From Crocinitomicaceae bacterium (lineage in GTDB: Bacteria > Bacteroidota > Bacteroidia > Flavobacteriales_D > Crocinitomicaceae), in assembly GCA_027084145.1 (NCBI GenBank), contig JALWLM010000500.1, positions 1 to 9,387 on the forward strand: a stretch of DNA of 9,387 nucleotides, in the 5' to 3' direction. The position numbers were made by a program, and so were the translations under genes. Under the pieces are notes generated by a model. The model was not told the origin of the DNA and did not search any database. It saw nothing but the letters and a program-made list of their open reading frames with translations. Positions 1 through 6,085 of the stretch are shown here, one piece after another (the first letter of the stretch is position 1; each line of letters begins with the position of its first letter).

Positions 1-71
1 ATATAGTATAGAAAAAGCTTTGTTTAAAATATTTCGGTAATTATGTAGTTAAATAATTTAATTAAAGAAAA

Positions 72-434
72 ATGAAAAAAATATTATTATCTCTTTTATC
101 GATTTTTTCCTTTGTAGTTATAGGGTTTTCCCAAGTTGCAATAGCAGAGGGTGAAGATGCTTTAAATAAAAGCAAAACAACAGGAGAATATGTTTATATA
201 ATGCCGGATGAAGTTGATGCAGAAAAAGTAGAAAAAGCAGCATCTTATTATACAAGTTATTTTACAGTTGCATTTGATGATGAAACAAATAAAGCAATTG
301 TGAAGATGAATCCAAAAGCTAAAAATAGCAGAATAATTATGGCTAGATTCCTTCTTTCATCGGGGGTGAGAGAGGTAAAAGTGGACGATAAAACTTTAAG
401 AATGGATGAATATATCAATACTCATTTGAAATAA
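72..434 (+). CDS. Small exported protein of unknown function, possible ferredoxin-like (HMA-like) fold
   Basis: I do not recognise this 120-residue protein by name. Residues 1-25 look like a Sec signal peptide: a KK start, a hydrophobic stretch at about 4-19, and a possible cleavage after AIA (23-25) or after FSQ. No lipobox cysteine is present, so a soluble periplasmic or secreted protein is likely. The mature part reads as strand (40-45), helix (47-60), strand (64-70), strand (74-80), helix (84-98), strand (101-110). That beta-alpha-beta-beta-alpha-beta order resembles heavy-metal-associated (HMA-like) domains, but no CxxC or any other cysteine is present, so metal binding of the classical kind is not supported. 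The start at 72 follows an A-rich stretch with no Shine-Dalgarno sequence, usual in Bacteroidota. The gene appears monocistronic, with a strong terminator 20 bp after its stop codon. The fold assignment is inference from the residue pattern only; that the frame is real is fairly certain. Confidence 0.75.
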   Translation: MKKILLSLLSIFSFVVIGFSQVAIAEGEDALNKSKTTGEYVYIMPDEVDAEKVEKAASYYTSYFTVAFDDETNKAIVKMNPKAKNSRIIMARFLLSSGVREVKVDDKTLRMDEYINTHLK

Positions 435-453
435 CTACCATGCTAAGACATAA

Positions 454-485
454 GAAAGAGCCGCATCTTTTGATGTGGCTTTTTT
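454..485 (+). terminator. Intrinsic (Rho-independent) terminator
   Basis: Arms 459-467 and 472-480 form a 9-bp stem with one G-U pair around a TTTT loop, followed directly by a T run (480-485). The A-rich stretch before the stem (455-457) can pair with part of the T run. It ends transcription of the small exported protein gene and insulates it from the metH leader, whose promoter starts about 17 bp further on. Confidence 0.88.
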
Positions 486-501
486 AATGATAATGTTTTA
501 T

Positions 502-531
502 TTTGATTAGAGATAAAAATGTTTACTTTTG
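502..531 (+). promoter_or_regulatory. Bacteroidota-type sigma-A promoter for the riboswitch-metH transcript
   Basis: TACTTTTG at 524-531 matches the Bacteroidota -7 consensus TAnnTTTG exactly. TTTG at 502-505 fits the -33 element with an 18-bp spacer, within the usual range. The predicted transcription start, a few bases after 531, falls at about 536-538, exactly where the 5' strand of riboswitch helix P1 begins. That agreement is independent support for the call. Confidence 0.72.
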
Positions 532-536
532 TCTTG

Positions 537-647
537 GACTTATGAAGAAAGGTGGAGGGACAGGCCCTTTGAAACCTTGGCAACCTCCTCGAATAAACTT
601 GAGAAAGGTGCCAAATCCGATTCGCTAAATAGCGGAAAAGATAAGTC
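537..647 (+). promoter_or_regulatory. SAM-I (S-box) riboswitch aptamer
   Basis: The S-box core is recognisable in order: GAGGGAC (555-561), GGCCC (563-567), TGAAACC (570-576), GGCAACC (579-585), GGTGCCAAATCC (607-618), then ATAAG closing the element (641-645). Helix P1 pairs 537-543 with 641-647. A small hairpin for P3 pairs 588-592 with 599-603. P4 pairs CGCT (623-626) with AGCG (631-634). The family binds S-adenosylmethionine and lowers expression of methionine and SAM genes when the ligand is abundant. Its position directly before metH fits that role. No poly-U terminator lies between the aptamer and the gene, so control is probably translational (see the next entry). Confidence 0.95.
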
Positions 648-698
648 GAAGTTGTCCTTCATCTTCATATATCTAATAAGAAGCAATTATGAAGGACA
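648..698 (+). promoter_or_regulatory. Translational expression platform of the SAM-I riboswitch; start-codon sequestering hairpin
   Basis: Positions 653-662 are perfectly complementary to 689-698, a 10-bp helix that includes the metH AUG (689-691) and closes a 26-nt loop. An alternative partner also exists. Positions 541-552, which cover the 5' strand of P1 and the following segment, can pair with 656-669 as 8 bp plus 4 bp with a 2-nt bulge (660-661). The two helices compete for 656-662, and the alternative also competes with P1 for 541-543. The implied logic is that SAM stabilises P1, which frees 653-662 to bury the start codon. Without SAM, the leader traps 656-669 and the start codon is exposed. 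The complementarity is seen directly; the switching order is inferred. Confidence 0.78.
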
Positions 699-1687
699 TT
701 AAAGAGATATTAAAAGAACGGATTCTTATCTTGGATGGCGCAATGGGAACTATGATTCAGCGTCATCAACTTACGGAAGAGGATTTTAGAAAAGGTTGGT
801 TTGAAAATCATAAAGAACCTTTAAAAGGGAACAATGATTTATTATCATTGACAAGACCTGATATTATCAAAGGAATACATCAAGCATATTTTGAAGCCGG
901 AGCAGATATTGCAGAAACCAATACTTTTTCGGGAACAACAGTTGCTCAAGCAGATTATAATTTAGAAGATTTTGTTTATGAAATTAACTACCATAGTGCT
1001 AAAATAGCAAGAGAAGTAGCTGATGAATTTACAAAAAAAGAACCTCATAAACCTCGATTTGTAGCGGGTGCAATGGGACCTACAAATAGGACGGCATCCA
1101 TTTCTCCTGATGTCAATAACCCGGGGTTTAGAGCCATCTCTTTTGAAGAGCTTCGTATTGCTTATAAACAACAAGCGGAAGCACTTATCGATGGGGGAGT
1201 GGATATTTTATTGGTAGAAACTGTTTTTGACACTTTGAATGCCAAGGCAGCTTTGTTCGCGATTGATGAGGTTTTTGAAGAACGGAACAAACGGTTACCG
1301 GTTATGGTTTCAGGGACAATTACCGATCAAAGTGGAAGGACATTAACAGGTCAAACAACCGAGGCATTTTTAATATCGGTATCTCACATGGATTTACTAT
1401 CTATAGGGCTAAATTGTGCTCTGGGAGCTTCTATGATGAGGCCGTATTTACAAGTTTTGAAAAGCAATGCCCCTTTTTATGTAAGCGCTCATCCCAATGC
1501 GGGTTTACCCAATGAATTTGGAGAATATGATGAAACTCCTGAATTGATGGGGGAACAAATCAAAGCTTTTTTGGAAGAAGGTTTGGTCAATATTATAGGA
1601 GGCTGTTGCGGAACAACCCCCGAACATATCAGAGTTATTAGTGAACTTGTAAAGCAATATAATCCGCATCCAATTCAAAAAGCATGA
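689..1687 (+). CDS. metH: Methionine synthase, homocysteine S-methyltransferase subunit (N-terminal part of split MetH)
   Basis: This 332-residue protein covers the homocysteine-binding TIM-barrel module of cobalamin-dependent methionine synthase. It should bind homocysteine through a zinc thiolate and accept the methyl group from methylcobalamin carried by the product of the next gene. Visible family marks are LDGAMGTMIQ (15-24), ETNTFSGTT (76-84), the GAMGPTNRTASISPDV segment (127-142), and the three zinc-ligand cysteines, C243 in GLNCALG and C306-C307 in GGCCGTTPEH. The barrel is complete, so the gene ends in the linker between modules rather than inside a domain. The start at 689 is fixed by the conserved N-terminus and by the riboswitch hairpin that covers this AUG. 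Its stop overlaps the next start (ATGA), which implies translational coupling. Expression is under the upstream SAM-I riboswitch. A stand-alone betaine- or SMM-homocysteine methyltransferase is less likely given the neighbour. Confidence 0.95.
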   Translation: MKDIKEILKERILILDGAMGTMIQRHQLTEEDFRKGWFENHKEPLKGNNDLLSLTRPDIIKGIHQAYFEAGADIAETNTFSGTTVAQADYNLEDFVYEINYHSAKIAREVADEFTKKEPHKPRFVAGAMGPTNRTASISPDVNNPGFRAISFEELRIAYKQQAEALIDGGVDILLVETVFDTLNAKAALFAIDEVFEERNKRLPVMVSGTITDQSGRTLTGQTTEAFLISVSHMDLLSIGLNCALGASMMRPYLQVLKSNAPFYVSAHPNAGLPNEFGEYDETPELMGEQIKAFLEEGLVNIIGGCCGTTPEHIRVISELVKQYNPHPIQKA

Positions 1688-4356
1688 ACAAGTATAAACT
1701 ATTAAAATTATCAGGACTTGAACCACTTATTGTTTCTCCTGAAAACAATTTTGTTAATGTAGGTGAACGTACCAATGTAACGGGCTCAAGAAAGTTTTTA
1801 CGCTTAATTAAAGAAGGAAATTTCGAAGAAGCACTTAGTGTTGCAAGAGAACAAGTAGAAGGAGGAGCACAGATTATAGATGTAAATATGGATGAAGGGA
1901 TGATTGATGGGAAAGAAGCAATGATAAAATTTCTTAACCTCATAGCATCAGAACCGGATATTGCACGTGTTCCTATAATGATTGATAGTTCAAAATGGGA
2001 GATTATCGAGGCGGGACTTCAATGTATTCAAGGAAAAGGTGTTGTCAATTCTATTTCTTTAAAAGAAGGGGAAGAGATTTTTATTAAATATGCTAAAAAA
2101 ATAAAACGATATGGGGCTGCGGTAATTGTCATGGCATTTGATGAAATTGGTCAGGCAGATACTTACGAGAGACGAATTGAAATTTGTGAACGTTCTTATC
2201 GAATTTTAGTGGATAAGGTTCAGTTTCCACCTGAAGATATCATCTTTGATCCTAATATTTTTCCTGTAGCAACAGGGATGGAAGAACATCGAAATAATGC
2301 GTTAGACTTTTTTCGAGCAACAAAATGGATTCGTGAAAATCTTCCTTATGCGCATGTAAGCGGAGGTGTGTCTAATGTTTCTTTTTCTTTTCGAGGGAAT
2401 AATGTTGTAAGAGAAGCAATGCATGCTGCTTTTCTTTATCATGCTATTCAGCATGGAATGACAATGGGAATTGTTAATCCGTCTTTATTGGAAGTTTATG
2501 ATGATGTTGATAAAGAATTATTAATAAAAGTTGAAGACGTTCTTTTAAACCGCAGAGATGATGCAACGGAAAGACTATTGGAATATGCTGAAAAAGTAAA
2601 AGGAGAAAAGGGAAAGAAGAAAAGTGTTGATTTGAGTTGGAGAGAAAAGGAGGTAAAAGAACGATTAGCATATGCATTGATAAAAGGAATTACGGATTAT
2701 ATTGACGAGGATGTTGAAGAATGTAGAAAGCTATATACTCATCCAATTGAGGTGATAGAAGGACCGTTAATGGACGGGATGAATATTGTCGGAGACTTGT
2801 TTGGAAATGGGAAGATGTTTCTTCCTCAAGTCGTTAAGTCTGCACGGGTAATGAAAAAGGCCGTGGCATATTTATTACCTTTTATTGAGGCGGAAAAAGG
2901 AGGGAAACAAGAGTTTGCAGGAAAAGTGTTGATGGCAACAGTAAAAGGAGATGTACATGATATCGGAAAAAATATTGTCGGAGTAGTATTGGCATGTAAC
3001 AATTATGAGATCATTGATTTAGGGGTGATGGTTCCAGCATCAGAGATTATTCAAAAAGCCAAAGAACACCAAGTAGATGTCGTTGGTTTAAGTGGTTTAA
3101 TTACTCCTTCTTTAGATGAGATGGTAACAATCGCCAAGGAAATGGAAAAAGAAGGACTGGATATTCCTTTGATTATCGGAGGAGCAACGACATCTAGAGT
3201 ACATACGGCAGTTAAGATAGATGAACATTATAATAACGGTCAAGCGATTCATGTTTCTGATGCATCAAGAGCGGTTACCGTTGTGGAAAAATTAATAGGA
3301 AAGGAGAAAGAACTCTTTATACAAGGAATAAAAGAAGAATATCAGAGAGTTCGGGATCATTATGAAAAGAGCAGAAAACAAAAGCCGCTTCTATCAATTA
3401 AAGAAGCAAGGAAAAATCGTTTTAAAATTGATTGGGAAAGTATTAAGATTGATATTCCTAATTTTACGGGAGTAAGAGAAATAACCGTTTCGGTAAAAGA
3501 TTTAATTCCTTATATTGATTGGACTCCTTTTTTTAGAACATGGCAGTTATTCGGTAAATATCCTGATATTTTAGACGATAAAATTGTAGGTCAGGAAGCT
3601 AGAAAACTTTTTCATGATGCTAAAGAAATGTTAGATCAGATCTTATTGGAATCTTGGTTGGAACATAGAGGTGTTTATGGAATATTCCCTGCAAACAGTG
3701 TCGGAGATGATATTGAAATTTATCACCCAAAGCAAAAAGAGAGACGAATACATACCCAATATACATTAAGGCAGCAGACTAAAAAGGCAGAAGGAGTTCC
3801 TAACTATGCTTTATCGGATTTTATAGCACCGAAAGAAAGTGGTATTAAAGATTATATTGGGTGTTTTGTAGTTACTTCCGGGATGGAAGCAAGAGAACGG
3901 GCCAAGACATTTGAAAAAACAGGAGATGATTATCAGGCAATTATGTTAAAAGCATTAGCAGATCGTTTAGCCGAAGCTTTTGCAGAATATCTACATGAGC
4001 ATGTTCGGAAAGAATATTGGGGTTATTCCAAAAATGAATACCTAAACAATGAAGGATTGATTAAAGAAAAGTATCGAGGGATAAGACCTGCTCCCGGATA
4101 CCCTGCTTGTCCTGATCATACGGAGAAAATAGGATTATTTAAACTGTTAAATGCTACGGAAAAAACGGGAGTAATCCTAACGGATAGTTTAGCTATGGAT
4201 CCACCGGCAAGTGTTTCCGGATGGTATTTTGCCAGTGAACATGCAAAATATTTTGGAGTGGGAAGAATAGGAAAAGATCAAGTGGAAGATTTGGCTAAAA
4301 GAAAAGGGGTATCGTATCATGAAATGGAAAAATGGTTGCGAGCAAATATGGATTAA
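1684..4356 (+). CDS. metH: Methionine synthase, pterin-binding, cobalamin-binding and activation subunit (C-terminal part of split MetH)
   Basis: This 890-residue protein contains the rest of cobalamin-dependent methionine synthase. In order it shows the 5-methyl-THF (pterin) binding barrel at about 20-285, with NVGERTNVTGSRKF at 25-38. The B12 cap helices follow at about 320-405. The Rossmann-like cobalamin domain spans about 412-540, where DVHDIGKN (423-430) supplies His425, the lower axial cobalt ligand. The C-terminal SAM-dependent reactivation domain spans about 560-890, with RPAPGYPACPDH at 801-812. It takes the methyl group from 5-methyl-THF, carries it on cobalamin and passes it to homocysteine bound by the upstream subunit. 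Together the two products total 1222 residues, essentially the length of one-piece E. coli MetH (1227), so nothing is missing. The start lies inside the upstream stop codon (ATGA) in the -1 frame, so coupled translation is likely. The stop lies 6 bp from the convergent murB stop. Confidence 0.96.
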   Translation: MNKYKLLKLSGLEPLIVSPENNFVNVGERTNVTGSRKFLRLIKEGNFEEALSVAREQVEGGAQIIDVNMDEGMIDGKEAMIKFLNLIASEPDIARVPIMIDSSKWEIIEAGLQCIQGKGVVNSISLKEGEEIFIKYAKKIKRYGAAVIVMAFDEIGQADTYERRIEICERSYRILVDKVQFPPEDIIFDPNIFPVATGMEEHRNNALDFFRATKWIRENLPYAHVSGGVSNVSFSFRGNNVVREAMHAAFLYHAIQHGMTMGIVNPSLLEVYDDVDKELLIKVEDVLLNRRDDATERLLEYAEKVKGEKGKKKSVDLSWREKEVKERLAYALIKGITDYIDEDVEECRKLYTHPIEVIEGPLMDGMNIVGDLFGNGKMFLPQVVKSARVMKKAVAYLLPFIEAEKGGKQEFAGKVLMATVKGDVHDIGKNIVGVVLACNNYEIIDLGVMVPASEIIQKAKEHQVDVVGLSGLITPSLDEMVTIAKEMEKEGLDIPLIIGGATTSRVHTAVKIDEHYNNGQAIHVSDASRAVTVVEKLIGKEKELFIQGIKEEYQRVRDHYEKSRKQKPLLSIKEARKNRFKIDWESIKIDIPNFTGVREITVSVKDLIPYIDWTPFFRTWQLFGKYPDILDDKIVGQEARKLFHDAKEMLDQILLESWLEHRGVYGIFPANSVGDDIEIYHPKQKERRIHTQYTLRQQTKKAEGVPNYALSDFIAPKESGIKDYIGCFVVTSGMEARERAKTFEKTGDDYQAIMLKALADRLAEAFAEYLHEHVRKEYWGYSKNEYLNNEGLIKEKYRGIRPAPGYPACPDHTEKIGLFKLLNATEKTGVILTDSLAMDPPASVSGWYFASEHAKYFGVGRIGKDQVEDLAKRKGVSYHEMEKWLRANMD

Positions 4357-4362
4357 TGTGAA

Positions 4363-5379
4363 TTATAAGATATTTACTTCTCGCTCTAATGTAACACCGA
4401 ACTTTTCTTGGATGTCTTGAATAATTTGTTCTGAAAGAGAATAAATATCATTTCCTTTTGCTCCGCCATAATTAACTAACACCAAAGCTTGTTTTTTGTG
4501 AACGCCATAATTTCCGAAAACTTTACCTTTCCATCCGGCTTTTTCAATCAACCAACCGGCGGCTAATTTTACTTTGTCATTGGAAACAGGATAATTGGGA
4601 ACATGGGCGTAATGTTTTTGCAGTTCGACTAAAATATCAGTTGAAACAATAGGATTTTTAAAAAAAGAACCGGCATTCCCAATTTCTTTAGGATTAGGAA
4701 GTTTACTTTCTCGGATGGAAATAACAACTCGACTGATATCTTGTATTGTCGGCGAATTTATATTTTGTTTTTTTAGCTCATCTTTGATAGCGCCATAATC
4801 TGTTTTTAAAGAATGATGTTTTTTGGTCAATCGATAGGTGACATTAAGGATAATATATTGTCCTTTCAATTTTCTTTTGAAAACACTTTCTCGATAAGCA
4901 AACTCACATTTATCTTTATTGAAAGTGTGAATTTCTTTTGTTTTTATATGAAATGCTTCGAGTTTTTCAAATATATCTTTAATCTCTACACCATATGCTC
5001 CGATATTTTGCATAGGGCTTGCACCAACACTTCCCGGAATAAAAGAAAGGTTTTCAACTCCCCCGTAATTTTGCTCTAAACATTTCATGACAAACTGATG
5101 CCATGATTCACCTCCACCGGATTTTACGGAAACAAAACCATCACTTTCATCAATAATGTCAAATCCTTTTATTTGGTTATATAATACAAGTCCGTCAAAA
5201 TTCCTTTCGGTGAAAAGAATATTACTTCCTCCGCCTAAAATAAGAAGTTTTTCATTGGGAAATTTTTCCAATAATGATTTTAATTCATCAACAGATTCAA
5301 AGGTTGAAAAATATTTTGAATAGCAATCAATTCCGAAAGTATTAAACGCTTTTAAATTAAAATTTTCCCGAACTTCCAT
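4363..5379 (-). CDS. murB: UDP-N-acetylenolpyruvoylglucosamine reductase (MurB, type I)
   Basis: This is a 338-residue cytoplasmic flavoenzyme. It reduces UDP-GlcNAc-enolpyruvate to UDP-MurNAc with NADPH, the second committed step of peptidoglycan precursor synthesis. FAD-binding marks are LGGGSNILFT (48-57) and PGSVGASPMQNIGAYGVEIKD (115-135). Catalytic residues expected from E. coli MurB are visible: Arg163 in YRESVFK, Ser238 in GNAGSFFKNP, and Glu332 in the C-terminal LEREVNIL. Length and the QNIGAYG form match the E. coli-like type I enzyme (342 residues). The start follows the upstream cyclo-ligase stop by 2 bp, so the two are almost certainly cotranscribed and coupled. The 3' end converges on metH with no hairpin terminator between. 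Confidence 0.97.
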   Translation of the reverse strand: MEVRENFNLKAFNTFGIDCYSKYFSTFESVDELKSLLEKFPNEKLLILGGGSNILFTERNFDGLVLYNQIKGFDIIDESDGFVSVKSGGGESWHQFVMKCLEQNYGGVENLSFIPGSVGASPMQNIGAYGVEIKDIFEKLEAFHIKTKEIHTFNKDKCEFAYRESVFKRKLKGQYIILNVTYRLTKKHHSLKTDYGAIKDELKKQNINSPTIQDISRVVISIRESKLPNPKEIGNAGSFFKNPIVSTDILVELQKHYAHVPNYPVSNDKVKLAAGWLIEKAGWKGKVFGNYGVHKKQALVLVNYGGAKGNDIYSLSEQIIQDIQEKFGVTLEREVNIL

Positions 5380-5381
5380 GT

Positions 5382-5948
5382 TTAGAAACGATAAAAATGA
5401 TTAGGGGTGATGCAGTAATGTAGTTTTACATCGGTAAAGCTAATGTCTTTAATTTCGTCAACCAGCTCATCAAATAAACTTAAACCAATGAATTTGCATC
5501 TTGGAGCACAATCTTTTAAAAAACGGTCGTAGTATCCTTTTCCGTATCCTACTCTGTGCCCTCTTTTGTCAATAGCAAGTAAAGGAACAAAAACATATTC
5601 AAAATGTTCCGCTGCAATGACTCTTCCTTTTTTAGGTTCGGGAATACCAAAAGATGAAATTTCGAGTTGACTTTCGTTTTCAAAAACAATATGTTTTAAT
5701 TTTTGTGTTTTCGGATTGATTTTAGGGATCGCCACTGTTGCATCTAAACTTTTTGCTTTTGCCCAAATGTGATAAGTATTGATTTCTTTTTTTCGTTCAA
5801 TAGGAAGGAAAAGACTTATTTTTTTCTTTTCAAGTTGAAATTTTTGAAAAACGGAAAAGGCTATTTTCTGGGATATTTCTTCCAGCTTTCTAGGAGACAA
5901 TGTTTGTCTCTTCTCCATAAACTTTTTCCTCAACTCTTCTTTTTTCAT
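5382..5948 (-). CDS. fau: 5-formyltetrahydrofolate cyclo-ligase (5,10-methenyl-THF synthetase)
   Basis: This 188-residue cytosolic enzyme converts 5-formyl-THF plus ATP to 5,10-methenyl-THF, returning a stored and inhibitory folate to the one-carbon pool. The family is called Fau/YgfA in E. coli and MTHFS in eukaryotes. Diagnostic marks are the N-terminal KEELRKKFMEKRQTLSP helix, FGIPEP (100-105), and the ATP/substrate loop GHRVGYGKGYYDRF (130-143). The frame stays open upstream to an ATG at 6063-6065, but those 39 extra residues do not resemble the family, whose members begin at the KKxELRKK segment. I therefore place the start at 5946-5948, which gives the usual family length. The gene is first in a unit with murB, 2 bp apart. 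On the minus strand upstream, TATATTCG (5970-5977) is one base off the -7 consensus but has no well-spaced -33 partner, so the promoter is unresolved. Confidence 0.93.
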   Translation of the reverse strand: MKKEELRKKFMEKRQTLSPRKLEEISQKIAFSVFQKFQLEKKKISLFLPIERKKEINTYHIWAKAKSLDATVAIPKINPKTQKLKHIVFENESQLEISSFGIPEPKKGRVIAAEHFEYVFVPLLAIDKRGHRVGYGKGYYDRFLKDCAPRCKFIGLSLFDELVDEIKDISFTDVKLHYCITPNHFYRF

Positions 5949-6053
5949 TATTAAAACCGTTAACGACAACGAATATAATAGATTTTTCAATATAGTCTGT
6001 AAGTCAAGTTCTTTTATCCGATTGATTTTAATATAAGTGTTAATAAAAATGAT

Positions 6054-6061
6054 TAAATTTG
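6054..6061 (+). promoter_or_regulatory. Candidate -7 promoter element for the lamin-tail protein gene
   Basis: TAAATTTG matches the Bacteroidota TAnnTTTG consensus and would give a start of transcription near 6067, with a leader of about 20 nt before the ATG at 6086. The nearest upstream TTG (6022-6024) is about 29 bp away, too far for a standard -33 element, so only half of the promoter is convincing. It lies in the 137-bp region (5949-6085) between divergent genes. I see no hairpin, repeat or RNA gene in that region. Confidence 0.4.
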
Positions 6062-6085
6062 ACAAAGACCATTATTAAATGAAGA

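Noticed and set aside
19..45. Possible promoter for the first gene: TTTG (19-22) and TAATTATG (38-45)
   Set aside because: The second element has one mismatch to TAnnTTTG and the spacer is only 15 bp, shorter than usual, so the call is too weak.
648..688. Transcription terminator as the riboswitch output
   Set aside because: No stable GC-rich hairpin followed by a U-run exists between the aptamer and the start codon. The available helices instead cover the AUG.
1638..1943. 101-codon open frame on the minus strand across the metH junction
   Set aside because: It lies wholly within strongly conserved metH coding sequence, and its translation has no recognisable protein features.
4813..5079. 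88-codon plus-strand frame inside murB
   Set aside because: It is antisense to the conserved murB core, and its F/I-rich composition is expected from the opposite strand.
5958..5965. Palindrome CGTTAACG upstream of the cyclo-ligase as a possible operator
   Set aside because: An 8-bp palindrome occurs by chance, and no second copy or known regulator match is evident.
5949..6065. N-terminal extension of the cyclo-ligase frame by 39 residues to an upstream ATG
   Set aside because: The extra residues do not resemble the family, the enzyme has normal length from 5948, and the upstream ATG lies almost on top of the divergent gene's promoter region.
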